Position numbers and translations under genes: made by a program
Notes under the pieces: model-generated
What the model saw: only the letters and a program-made list of their open reading frames with translations
Told to the model about the DNA's origin: nothing
The model's database searches: none
Part shown: piece after piece, positions 9,975 to 19,540 of the stretch
Position numbering within the stretch: the stretch's first letter is position 1
Layout: the number at the start of each line of letters is the position of its first letter
Source: Prorocentrum cordatum
Taxonomy: Eukaryota > Sar > Dinophyceae > Prorocentrales > Prorocentraceae
Direction: 5' to 3'
Assembly (NCBI GenBank): GCA_963575745.1
Contig: CAUYUJ010002703.1
Coordinates: 256,009 to 283,508, forward strand
Length of the DNA: 27,500 nucleotides

Positions 9975-10870
9975 GCGACTCCGCATCAGGCCAACCATCG
10001 TCCAACCCAGATGACTACCAGCAACAATCCCGGCATAATGGTGGTGCATAATGTGGACTTGTAAGCCGCATCAGAATTGTCGCTTCAGAGAGACTTGCGC
10101 TTCTCATGCAAACGCACGCAGCACCGCCATCGAAACAAGACAGCGCAACGCCCCTGTGGCCGAGTGCTTTCAACAGGGTATCCCAGGGTATCAAGAAGCG
10201 AGTGCTTCTTCGCGCAAGTCAAACTCGAAGGCCTAGTGGCCCTCGTCGCTCACAAACACTGGCCGCGATGCCAGCACTGTCCCAGGCACCTCCAAGCGTG
10301 TCGGGGCTTCGGTGCAATAATTTCTGGCTCCACCTTAGCCCAAGTCGCATCCCTGTCTTTCAAAACTCCAGGCGTGGATCTTCTCCAACCTCCAGTTCTG
10401 CAGGAGCAATCGACATCGAATCGGGGAATCGGGTCGGACCGGAACGTGTATCGAATCGGACCACGTCGGCTCGGAGTCAGAATAGAATCGAATCGGCGGC
10501 GCCAGGATGCACAAGAGCGCCATGCTTGCATCGGGCCGCGTCGAATCACCCGAACATCGTAATTGAATCAAATCGGGCTGGCCAGAGCCGATATCTAATC
10601 GGATCGATCGGATCGAAATAGATCCTGCTTCTGTCATGTCTTTCAACCTAGCGCGTGACATCATGTTTGCTGCCGGCTGTCCGAACAGACATCCCGGCAC
10701 TCACGCGCGTACACGCACGCTGCCCCGAATCCAGCGAGCCCCGCACCTGCATCAATTCATGGCAGTCACTGAGATAATCTCTCTCACCAAAAGCCACGCG
10801 GCAGTGCAGTCATCGAGTTCACAAGCCTGGGCAGTACGCGGGATGTGAAGCTCGAGAGGGGCAAAGACGT
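9975..10870. other. Intergenic, no confident gene
   Basis: Apart from the R2 repeat copy, 10050-10400 has open frames on both strands (plus LEGLVALVAHKHWPRCQHC; minus VLKDRDATWAKVEPEI) but neither has a start, donor or acceptor that decides the matter. Confidence 0.4.
10412..10615. repeat. Dispersed repeat family R2, copy 2
   Basis: Same order of motifs as 2157-2345: CGAATCGGG words, GGCTCGGAGTC, the GCGCCAGGATG block, GCATCGGGCCGCGTCGAAT, then AATTGAAT and more ATCGG words. Confidence 0.6.
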
Positions 10871-10878
10871 GACCAGGA

Positions 10879-11205
10879 TCATTCCGGGTCAGCAGGGCGC
10901 ATTTCAGAAGCCAGTACGTTGACGAGCTGACGCAGGAAACCCCGCAGACCCACAGACGCCTCCTCTCGCGCTTCCCCCCCACCAAGACCTTTCGTCGCTG
11001 GCTGAGGTGAGATCTCCAGACCCTTCTCGTACATTGTGCGCAGGCCCTTCTGGTTTCCAGAAGTGACCAGCTTGTGCTCTTGGCGCAGCGTGCGCCAGTG
11101 TCGAGGACGAAAGCTTCTGAAGTGAGCTGCACGCGGCGTGCGGTTCGCAATCACGGCGACCAAAAATAACAAACTCCACCGCCAGAGCCGAACCACCGTG
11201 CTCAT
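10879..11205 (-). CDS. Small predicted secreted or ER-targeted protein, 108 residues
   Basis: Single open frame from ATG at 11205 to TGA at 10879. The N-terminus is a textbook signal peptide: a short basic n-region (MSTVVRLWRW), a hydrophobic core (SLLFLVAVIA) and a polar end with a likely cleavage site near PRAA-HF. The mature part is basic and contains RSFRPRHWRTLRQEHK, then LRTMYEKGLEIS, a Gly/Glu-rich linker and a C-terminal helix. An in-frame ATG ten codons upstream (11235) would place basic residues before the signal. The gene starts 63 bases after the stop of the upstream gene on the same strand, a spacing seen in tandem dinoflagellate genes. A pyrimidine-rich CCCTCCCGCAG at about 11249 could accept a trans-spliced leader. 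Function unknown. Confidence 0.45.
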   Translation of the reverse strand: MSTVVRLWRWSLLFLVAVIANRTPRAAHFRSFRPRHWRTLRQEHKLVTSGNQKGLRTMYEKGLEISPQPATKGLGGGEAREEASVGLRGFLRQLVNVLASEMRPADPE

Positions 11206-11268
11206 GACCCGCAGGCGCGTTCCGCGGGGTGTCAAGCAGTGCGCTGGATCGCGCTGCGGGAGGGAATG

Positions 11269-11547
11269 CTATATAAAACAATCACGACAACGAGCTTGCG
11301 GGGCTGCGAAGAGGCCTTCGCGTGCGGTGTATCCCTTGATGACCGTCAAAGTTCGTCGCTCGACGCGGCGCCACTGAGACAAGAGGAATGTCATGATAGA
11401 ATTGTCTCAGGAAACGTGCCGGGACTTCCAGGAGTATGCAGTGGCTCTCGATCCAGCATCAGCATCATAATGAGCATCATCAGCATCATCGTCGTCATTG
11501 CCATCGTCATCGTCATCACCATCACCATCATCATCACCATCAACACT

Positions 11548-11610
<63 letters not shown>

Positions 11611-12602
11611 GTCGTCGTCGTCGTCATCATCATCATCACCATCAGCATCACCATCATCATCACCATCATCATCACCGTCATTACCATTAGCATTATCATA
11701 TTCACCATGAGAATTCCCATGAGCATCATGACCTCTTCCTCCCTTGGGCGGCGCCGCAGAGCCAGCAGCAGCTGCTGAGCTGCGGCTGCAGCGGGGGGGG
11801 GCTTGGCAGCCGCTCTGCCCTGCAAGGCGGCCGCAGAAGCTTCAACGCACGCGGCGGCAGCGCTGGCGACGGAGTCCGTCGGCAGAGCTGATGCATCAAT
11901 CGCGGCGCCGTCTCCTCCGCCCTGCTGGGAGTTCGGTGGCCTTGTCAATGGAGTCGCCCGCGAGGGGTGCAGTAAAGGCGGACATCCGATCAGCGAGCGA
12001 TAGCTTCTCCTCTTACCAGCCTCGTCGAGATCGGAGTGCTAGGCAGGCGTACTCCGAATGTGTCCCAGGCGCGAGGCTTGGGCAGCTGCTGGGCCACCTG
12101 CGGCAGGATGTGACACAACAGCGTCCCGCTCGGTACTCCCTTCCTGCTATGTTTGGTCGCGGCGACCACACTCGCCTAGGGTGGTCTCCAACTCTTTTGG
12201 ATCAAGCTGTTGCGCTATGTCATGGTCATCAAGCGCTGGGCATCGTTGTGGGCGATGGCTGCTCGCTGATGTGGTGGAGCAGGGACATTCACCAATGCGC
12301 TCAGACGGTGCTGGTGGGTCTGCCGCGAAGCCGTGCTCCCGACAATGCCGCACAACTTGACCACCTGCTGCACATCGGCCTCGCCAGGTGCCTCCGTTGG
12401 TGTAGGAACACCTGGCGGACTTGGAGCCTGCTATCACCCTCGCCGCGGCGCAACTTAGCGGAGTCGGCGCTTGCTCGGTTACTTCCAGCCTCGGAGGCTC
12501 GAGCAACGGGTTCGTTCCACAATCAATGGCTCTGTGTGTGATGTGTGTAACGGGCTTGGCGTCCCTGGCACAAACAACGGATGCAAACGCACCGAACAAC
12601 AT
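11269..12602 (-). CDS. Gene 2 (3' half): Ala/Gln/Pro-rich protein, about five exons
   Basis: Proposed exons: 12602-12483 (ATG start MLFGAFASVV, ends PPRLE), 12427 to about 12230 (starts APSPPGVPTPTEAP, then VQQVVKLCGIVG), 12143 or 12139-12021 (VPSGTLLCHILPQVAQQLPK), 11940-11733 (PPNSQQGGGDGAAIDAS, then Ala-rich) and 11373-11269 (WRRVERRTLTVIKGYTAREG, stop TAG). The last three joins are in frame. The 12021/11940 intron is GC-AG with GACGAGGC and GACAAGGC at its ends. The last intron (11374-11732) holds a long ATC/CAT microsatellite. The second exon cannot be joined cleanly to the third: the frame stops at 12215 while a second good frame (HDIAQQLDPKELETTLGE) follows one base out of register. 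That suggests a missed intron, an assembly indel or decay. The protein has low complexity and no recognised domain. Confidence 0.5.
11455..11700. repeat. ATC (CAT) microsatellite
   Basis: About 245 bases of ATC with scattered variants, purest at 11548-11608. It occupies most of the last intron of gene 2. Open frames of His, Ser/Ile or Met runs here are artefacts of the repeat. Confidence 0.9.
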
Positions 12603-13942
12603 CAGAGACGTAGCTGCCGGCTTGCTGCCAGGACGTGCTGGTGCCGTCGCAGGAGCGGCGCGAGATACCACAAGTGCCGAATTGAATCTAGCCCGCCATC
12701 GCCCAGCCGTTCTGAATCGTCTCTGGTGTCAAGACGAAACACCCTGTGCCCAGGAGGGCGGGTGGGGCCAGGAGCATGGAGGAGAAAAGAGGCGGGGATG
12801 ACAAGGCGGAGGTGGCGGTGGCGGAGAAGAGGTAAAGGAGAGCAGAGGGATTCGCGAGTAGATGGTCAATTTCTCGCAGGTGGTGATGCATTGGCGACGG
12901 CCTCCCTCCCCCCCTCCCCAGATCCTTATCTCTCCTTGGCCCGTTCCCCCCTATCTCCCCCCTGTTCCTGGATCCATCCCATATCCCCTCTCCCATCCCC
13001 CAGCCCTCCCCGCTCCTCCTCCCCTCCCGTCCCCCCCAAACCCCTCGCTTCTCCCCCCCTTCCCCCTCCCCTCCCCTCCCTCGCTCCGAGAAGGGGGAAG
13101 AGTAGGATGAGAGTGTGGAGTAGCGAGACGAGGGAGAAGGATGAGATGACTGGGCCCGTCCCCGCTGCACCTCCCAGGGGCAGGTCGAGCACAGCAGCAC
13201 AATGCGTTCGACACGCCCCCGTCCTTGCACGCCTGAGGGCGCTTCTGGATGCACCTCTCCTTGCAGTCCTCCGCGGGCGGAGAAGATCAGACCCCTCCCC
13301 CCCGGTTCCCTCCCACTTCCCTCCTCGATTCCTCCTCCGCCTTCTCATCCTCCTCTTCCTCGTCCTCCTTCTCCTCCTCTTCCTCCTCCTCCTCCTCCTC
13401 CTCCTCCTCATCTCGTCTTCCTCCCGCGCCCCTCATATCCGAGGCGTGGCGTGAGTGTGAGATGAATATCCTCCCCGTCCTCCCCCTCCTCCTCCTCCTC
13501 CTCCTCCTCCTCCTCCTCCTCCTCCTTATCCTCCTCCTCCTCCTCTTCCTCCTCCTCCTCATCTCGTCTTCCTCCCGCGCCCCTCATATCCGAGGCGTGG
13601 CCCTATCTCGTCTTCCTCCCGCGCCCCTCATATCCGAGGCGTGGCGTGAGTGTGAGATGAATATCCTCCCCGTCCTCCCCCTCCTCCTCCTCCTCCTCCT
13701 CCTCCTCCTCCTCCTTATCCTCCTCCTCCTCCTCTTCCTCCTCCTCCTCCGCTTTCCGCCCTCCGCCCTATCATCCCTTTCGTCCTCATCCTGCTCCTGC
13801 TCACCCCCACTCCTCCATCGAGTGGACCAGCGTGTCGCGCTGGAGCTGGGTACAGACATCGTGGTTCACCGAGCGACCATGGAAGACCTCCCACACGAAC
13901 TGCTTGGGACCCGTCGTGTGCGTCTTGAGAAGGTCTACCGAC
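12602..13942 (-). CDS. Gene 2 (5' half): Cys-rich protein, three phase-matched exons
   Basis: Exons 13942-13813, 13268-13171 and 12743-12602. The first starts after CGATGAG|GTCGG and contains LLKTHTTGPKQFVWEVFHG. The second is Cys-rich (DCKERC, QACKD, then three adjacent Cys in ALCCCARPAPG). The third starts after GGGCACAG|GGTG, encodes VFRLDTRDDSERLGDGG and a basic helix, and stops at TGA 12602. Phases match at both joins. The first intron is GA-AG with GGAGGA at both ends and contains three blocks of CTC microsatellite. The stop TGA shares bases with the ATG at 12602-12600, so this and the 11.3-12.6 kb exons are either two tightly abutting genes or one gene with an unrecognised intron. The seven-Cys segment could form disulphides, but no named fold fits. 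The first exon is missing. Confidence 0.55.
13330..13755. repeat. CTC microsatellites with a triplicated 38-base unit
   Basis: CTC/TCC arrays at about 13340-13410, 13483-13560 and 13678-13752 alternate with copies of the unit CTCGTCTTCCTCCCGCGCCC plus CATATCCGAGGCGTGG starting at 13412, 13563 and 13607. Copies 1 and 3 also share the following GTGAGTGTGAGATGAATATC, so a ~195-base block has been duplicated. All of it is in a gene 2 intron. Confidence 0.85.
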
Positions 13943-14109
13943 CTCATCGAAGGGTAAGGGAGAAGGGAAGGGGAGGGTGTAGAACCGCAATGGCTCTTGA
14001 ATCACCCCCTCAACTACGGCCAAACAATACATATTCTGGGGGCTGCGTGAAGGTTGCCGATACCCAACAACACTCGGTAACTAATGCATCCGACACCGCC
14101 GCTGTCGCC

Positions 14110-14302
14110 GCGGTCAAGGAGGAAGAGAAGAGGAGGAGAAGGAGGAGGAAGAGGAGGAGGAGGAGGAGGAGAATAAGAAAAAGAAGAGGGCGAACCGGGG
14201 GACGCGCAGAGCTGATTGCCAGCCCAACTCATTTTATGGGGCCAGCGCAACTAAATACCTTCTGCGGATGTATATATATATATACACACATGTATCGACC
14301 TG

Positions 14303-14336
<34 letters not shown>

Positions 14337-15009
14337 AACACCATGAGACAACACACTATAACGGAAAATCGAAGGCACGGAGAGGTATAGGAATAACGAT
14401 ATACAGAGAGAGAGAGAGGGAGGGAGAGACAGAACGAGAGAGGAATGGAGGGACGTAAGAGGACGAGGAGGAACAGGAGGACGAACAGGAGAACCAGCGC
14501 CACCTCCCCTGCAGGCTAGGTGATAAAGAAGGAATGCTGGGCTCAGTCAACACAGGGAACACGAAAAGAGCATACGTGCAAGACACTGAAGCCTTGGGTG
14601 CGATAGCAGTGCCTTTCTGCTTGGCCTTGGGGCAAAGGCAAACCCCGTCGCGGTACGAATGAAATCTGTTGCTGGTCCAATATGCGCATGGGCCTACATT
14701 CTCGACGCCGGGGCTAGACGCAGGGGCAAGAAGAGGGACACCGAGAGTCTTTATGCATACACATATATATATACACATCCATACAAATATACATATATAT
14801 ATATATATATATAAACATATCTGTATATATGCGTGTAAGTGTTGATAGGTTGGTGTCCATGTGTTCGAGTTCGGCTCGAATCCATAGACTGCATGTGTTA
14901 TACATCTCCAGGGACGCATTGGGACGCTACGCGCTAAGACAAGTGGAGGGGCGAGGAGGGGCGCGGGGAGAGGAATCAGGCAGAAGGAATATGCGTGTAT
15001 AAGTACATG

Positions 15010-15055
<46 letters not shown>
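14110..15055. repeat. Cluster of GAG, GA and TA microsatellites
   Basis: GAG at 14125-14172, TA at 14270-14285, GA at 14300-14336 and 14405-14430, TA at 14764-14826 and TA at 15010-15050. The unique sequence between them includes the possible exon at 14590-14713. Confidence 0.8.
14590..14713 (-). CDS. Possible upstream exon of gene 2, Cys-containing
   Basis: After CTGCGTCTAG the frame reads PGVENVGPCAYWTSNRFHSY, then DGVCLCPKAKQKG and further residues, with a normal-looking mix of residues. The 3' end is undecided: AAG|GCTTCAG and TCA|GTGTCT are candidate donors. It lies upstream of the exon at 13942 on the same strand, but no phase-compatible join was established, so it may be a separate gene. 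Confidence 0.4.
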
Positions 15056-15057
<2 letters not shown>

Positions 15058-15124
15058 AGAAAGGGCCACGCGGCCTTACACTGTCCCCGGGTGCGTGACT
15101 GAAGTGGGCTTCTGGTGCGGATTC

Positions 15125-15485
15125 TCGTTGTTTGGTTTTGTTTCGTTGTCATCGTCCCACCCCGCGACCCACCCCGCGACTCACCCGCGACCCACCCCAC
15201 CATCCACTCGCAACTCACCAACGATCCACCCCGCGACCCCCCGCGACCCACCGCGACCCACCCCGCGACCCACCCCAGGACCCACCCCACGACCCACCCC
15301 GCGATCCACTCGCAACCCACCCCGCGACCCACCTACGACACAGCCCACGAATCACCCGCGACCGACCCTTCGACACACTCCGCGACGCACCCCGCGACCC
15401 ACCCTGCGATCCACCCTCGAACCGCCCCGCGACCCACCCGCAACCCACCCGCGACACACCCACGACCCACCCGCGACCCACCGCA
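15125..15485 (+). repeat. Left arm of foldback: CCCGCGACCCA minisatellite
   Basis: Tandem 11-12-base units (CCCGCGACCCA and CCCCGCGACCCA) from about 15155, preceded by TTCGTTGTCATCGTCCC. Its reverse complement, array plus flank, is found at 16000-16360. Confidence 0.85.
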
Positions 15486-15796
15486 CGCAGGAGGAGGAGG
15501 AGCAGGAGCGGGAGGAGGAGGAGGAAGAGGACGAGAAGGAAGAGGAGGAGGACAACGAGGATTAAGAAGAGGATGGGGAGCACTCCGAAACAAGCTGAGG
15601 GGCCGAGGATCGGATGAAGGCGAGAGCAAGGACATCCGCCGCTTCGGCGGCCGCGTCGGCCGCGCCCGCCTCCTCACTAGTATCCGCAATTTCGGGATGC
15701 GTGGTGCGCTTATGTATATATATACACACCTATACATATATGTATGTGTGTGTGTTTGTATGTATGTATGCATGGATGCGTGCATGTATGTATGTA

Positions 15797-15839
<43 letters not shown>

Positions 15840-16004
15840 ATGCATATATGGATACCATAGCACCCCGCATATGCGGATACGAATGATGGGGGCGGCGGGA
15901 ACGTCGGCAATCTGCGGGACTCTGGACAAGCCCGCCGCAGGCGCCACAGTTTCACACATTACACAACGAGCTCGCCGCAAGCGCCAATACATTCTTTGTT
16001 TAAA
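15486..16004. other. Centre of the foldback structure
   Basis: Holds a GAG repeat (15488-15560), the weak Ala-rich frame (15570-15716), a TA/TG tract (15714-15765), a pure TCTG tetranucleotide array (15798-15838) and a minus frame around 15880-15990 (MCETVAPAAGLSRVPQIADV) of doubtful coding status. No transposase-like frame was seen. Confidence 0.6.
15570..15716 (-). other. Possible Ala/Glu-rich exon inside the foldback centre
   Basis: A minus-strand frame reads IPEIADTSEEAGAADAAAEA and continues to SECSPSSS before a stop near 15565. It is low-complexity, and the plus strand is also Ala-rich here, so the coding case is weak. It sits between the two facing minisatellite arrays. Confidence 0.25.
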
Positions 16005-16360
16005 CCAATGTGGGTCGGTCACGGGTGGGTCGCAAATGGGTCGCGGGTGAGTCGCAGGGTGGGTCGCGGGGTGCGTCGCGGCTGTGTCGCGGGTGGGTCG
16101 CGGGGTGGGTCGCGGGTGGGTCGCGGGGTGGGTCGCGGGTGGGTCGCGGGGTGGGTCGCGGGTGGGTCGCGTCGATGGGTCGCGGGGCGGGTCGCTGGTG
16201 GGTAGCGGGTGGGTCGCTTGTGGGTCGCGGGGTTGGTCGCGGGTTGGGTCACGGGGTGGGTCGTGGGAGAGGTCGCGGGGTGGGTCGCTGGGTGGGTCGC
16301 GTGGTGGATCGCGGGTGGGTCGCGGGTGGGACGACGACAAACAACAACAACGACAACAAC
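16005..16360 (-). repeat. Right arm of foldback: GGGTCGCGGGT minisatellite
   Basis: Tandem alternating 11- and 12-base units GGGTCGCGGGT and GGGTCGCGGGGT to about 16330, then GGGACGACGACAAACAAC, the inverse of the left outer flank. Followed by a CAA/CAG-type repeat (16335-16505). Confidence 0.85.
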
Positions 16361-16937
16361 AAACAACAACAACAGCAACTACACCAACAACACCAACAAC
16401 AACAACAGCAACAAAAACAGCAACAACAACATCAACAGCACCAAACAACAACAACAGCAACTACACCAACAACAACAACAACATCACCAACAACAGCAAC
16501 AATCATTTAAAGACGGTTCGCTCTTATTTGCTCGCGTGTCATTCAATATGCATATCCCAAACCCTGGATGCCCGCCCCCTTCGTCATCGATCGTGCCCCT
16601 GATGGGGGGGTGTATTCATTCCCTGCCACGTGTGGTTGGTGAAGCCCTTGAAAACGAAGGGTAACAGATAACGGGGGGAACGCGGACGAACGAAGGGATC
16701 GGAGGAAGGGGGGAAGGGGCAAAAAGGAGAGAGGTTGATGATTTGCGCTGTGAGTGGCGGTTCAGCTTGCGCCATGGCATGCGCCAGCCACTCCAACACA
16801 ACTTAACAATAACGTTCGCCATGGTTCGCGCCATAAACAGCGCCACGTACCACCCCCTTGAAAGAACAGATCGTGGATACACCCACGGGGGGACGTACAG
16901 CTGCGAACTGGTGTCAGAAACACATGCCGTGGAACCA

Positions 16938-17930
16938 TTCGTATATGGGGCCACAAAGGGCGACAGCGGGGCCACTGAGGGCAGTGAAGGGGCCACGAAG
17001 GGCAGCGAGAAGGCCACGAAGGGCGACAGCGGAGCTACGAAAGGCATGCGTATGGTTGCGCGGAAGTTCAACGCGAGAGCGCGATTCTCAAATAAGCTGT
17101 GAGGAAGTATCAGGCGGGAGCCGCGATTCGGCGGTAAATCGCAAGGAAGTCCCAAGCGAGAGCGCGATTCTTGAATAAATTGTGAGGAAGTATCAAGCGG
17201 GAACCGTTGTTGGCGCGGGCCGCAACGGGCGCGAACGAGCGGGGGCGCGAAGGGCATACGTATAGGGGGCCGCAGAAGGCAGCGACGGAGCCGCTGAGGG
17301 CAAAAACGGGGCCACGAAGGGCAGAGAGGGGGGCCACGGAGGGCATGCATATGGGGCCACGGCGGGCGCGAACGAGCGGGGGCCACGAAGGGCATTCGTA
17401 TATGGGGCCACACAGGGCGACAACGGGGCCACTGAGCGCAGAAAGTGGGCCACGAAGGGCAGCGAGAGGGCCACGAAGGGCGACAGCGGGGCGACGAAAC
17501 GCATGCGTATGGGACCACGAAGGGCGCGAGCGAGCGGGGGCCACGAAGGGCAATTAATCCGGGGCCACAGAGGGCAGCGACGGAGCCGCTGAGGGCAGCA
17601 AAAGGGCCACGAAGGCCAGAGAGGGGGCCACGACGGGCGACAGCGGGGCCACGAAGGGCATGCATATGGGGCCACGACGGGCGCGAACGAGCGGGGGCCA
17701 CGAAGGGCATTCGTATATGGGGCCACAAAGGGCGACAGCGGGGCCACTGAGGGCAGCAAAGGGGCCACGAAGGGTAGCGAGAGGGCCACGAAGGGCGACA
17801 GCGGGGCTACAAAGGGCATGCGTATGGGGCCACGACGGGCGACTGCGAGCAGGGGCCACGAAGGGCATACAATGAGGGGCCACTGAAGGCAGCAACGGGG
17901 CCACAAAGGGCAGCGAACGAAGGCGACCGC
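16938..17930. repeat. 21-base minisatellite in ~315-base higher-order units
   Basis: Monomers are variants of GGGCCACGAAGGGCGACAGC plus one base. Landmark GCGAACGAGCGGGGGC at 17231, 17368, 17526 (GCGAGCG) and 17683, and TTCGTATATGG at 16938, about 17394 and 17710, show a ~315-base superunit, that is about 15 monomers. Because 21 is a multiple of 3, several frames stay open, including a 370-codon minus frame (16616-17728) of a Pro/Val/Ala heptad-like repeat. Two or three 41-base satellite units interrupt at 17085-17212. I treat it as non-coding satellite, but translation is not excluded. Confidence 0.85.
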
Positions 17931-18330
17931 GGAACCATCACGGGCAGCGAGGGGGATCGAAAGCGGGCGAAGGGCAGCGAGCGGCGACTGCAGTCCCTAA
18001 CGGGCTGGTCGGGCGGGCAGGCCCAGACGGGCGGGTCGAGCGGGCGGGTCGTTGAAGCGTAAATTCTGCTTGAACCGCCAAGCGATATGTAGCGGGAGCG
18101 CGATTCCTGAGTGTCGAGGAGCGGCATCTGAATAAATTGTAAGGAAATCTCATGCGGGAGCCGCGGTTCGGTTGTAAGTTGCGAAGAAATCTAAAGCGAG
18201 AGCGCGCTTCGCCAATACACTGTGAGGAAGTATCAAGCGGGAGCCGCGATCCGGCGGTACATTGCAAGGAAGTCCCAAGCGAGAGCGCGATTCTTCAATA
18301 CATTGTGAGGAAGTCTGAAGCGGGAGCCGC
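17085..18330. repeat. 41-base satellite, short runs
   Basis: Runs at 17085-17212 and 18085-18330. Consensus words are TGAGGAAGT(A/C)T, CAAGCGGGAGC, CGCGATTC and AATAAATTG. Cores (GGGAG/GAGAG) at 17116, 17158 and 17199 give spacings of 42 and 41 bases. Confidence 0.75.
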
Positions 18331-18885
18331 TGTTGTTGTAAACCGGGGGCCAACAAAGCAGTTTGACCCTCAAGACTTTCCATATCAAAAGACACGGTGC
18401 GAGCCCCGGGAAGAGCATTTGAATCGAAAAAACAATGTGCACCGGACGGGGGGGATCAACAATAACTATTCTTCAGCAGTGAGAATTCAACAACAACAAC
18501 AACAGCAACAGCAACAACAACAACAACCATTTTAAGGCTGTACGCTCTTACTTGCCCTCGAGTCATTCAACACATATACCCTACACCCTCGATACCCGCC
18601 CTCTTCGTCTTCGATCACACCCCTTTCGGGGGGATTATTTCTCTTTGCTGGGGCCGGCGGGCTTAGACGTACGGGCAAACCGGAACGGGCGGACAATCCT
18701 TCGGGGGCGTACATCTCTCTGCCCGCCATTGGAATTGGCGCGGGCCCTGCAAGAGGAGGAGGGGAAGAACGAGGGAGAGTGGGAGGAAGGGGAGGGGGAA
18801 GGACGAAGGAAGAGGGAAGATACCACGTTGTGAAGGCGTCCTTGGCGCGCGCGTGGTTCCTGAGCGCCGAAACGCAATTCCAGAA
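18318..18885 (+). repeat. Composite cassette, copy near 18.3 kb
   Basis: Order: TGTTGTTGTAA block, TTTGA-CAAGACTTTCC region, CAACAATAACTATTCTTCAG, CAA microsatellite (18490-18530), then CATTCAACACATATACCCTA, ACCCTCGATACCCGCCC, GGGGGGATTATTTCTCTTTG, CCGCCATTGGAATTGG and a GA-rich end. Flanked on the right by the 41-base array. Confidence 0.75.
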
Positions 18886-19335
18886 TAATTTGTGAGGACG
18901 TCGCACGCGAGAGCGCAGTCCTGAGTACATTGTGAGGAAATCTCAGGCGGAAGCGGGGGCCCTGACTAAGTTGCGAGGAAGTCTCAAGCGGGAGCGCCGT
19001 TCCTGAGCAAATTGCACGGAAGTCTCAGGCGGGAGCGGGGGTCCTCACTAAATTGCGAGGAAGTCTCAGGCGGGAGCGCCGTTCCTGAGTCAATTGCGCG
19101 GAAATGTCAGGCAGGAGCGGGGGTCCTGAGTAAAATTCGAAGAAGTCTCAGGCGGGAGCGCCGTTCCCACGTAAATTGCACGGAAGTCTCAGGCGGGAGC
19201 GGGGGTCTTGATTACATTGCGAGGAAGTCTCAGACGGGAGCGCCTTTCCTGAGTAAATTGCGCGGAAGTCTCAGGCGGGAGCGGGGGTCCTGAGTAAAAA
19301 TCGAGGAAGTCTCAGGCGGGAGCTGTTGTTGTTGT
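18885..19335. repeat. 41-base satellite as an 82-base dimer array
   Basis: Two monomer types alternate: one with GGGAGCGCCGTTCCTGAG, one with GGGAGCGGGGGTCCTGAG. Cores of the first type start at 18991, 19073, 19155 and 19237, an exact 82-base period. The first type can fold: CTCAGGCGG pairs with CCG and CCTGAG across a 2-base bulge. Confidence 0.9.
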
Positions 19336-19492
19336 AGCCCGGGGGGCAGGGGCACAGTTTGAGCAGGAATACTTTCTTTTAGAAAAAAACAAGGTGCGAG
19401 CCCCGGGGGTGGCACTTCAATCGAAAAAAATCAATGTGCACCGGCGGGGGGGGGATCAACAATAATTATTCTTCAAGAATGAGAGTTCAACG

Positions 19493-19540
<48 letters not shown>

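Noticed and set aside
11262-11285. TATATA-like sequence near 11270 as a promoter
   Set aside because: It contains the stop codon of the upstream gene, and dinoflagellate promoters usually lack a TATA box.
11391-11730. Open frames rich in Met, His, Ser or Ile
   Set aside because: Produced by the ATC repeat; the coding part of the minus frame ends at a splice donor at 11733.
15798-15838. TCTG array as a CRISPR or telomeric repeat
   Set aside because: A plain tetranucleotide microsatellite with no spacers; no telomere-type TTTAGGG repeats occur in the window.
15114-16460. Frames of over 300 codons made of Arg/Pro/Thr or Gly/Trp/Arg repeats
   Set aside because: They follow the 11-12-base minisatellite arms and microsatellites, and similar frames exist on both strands.
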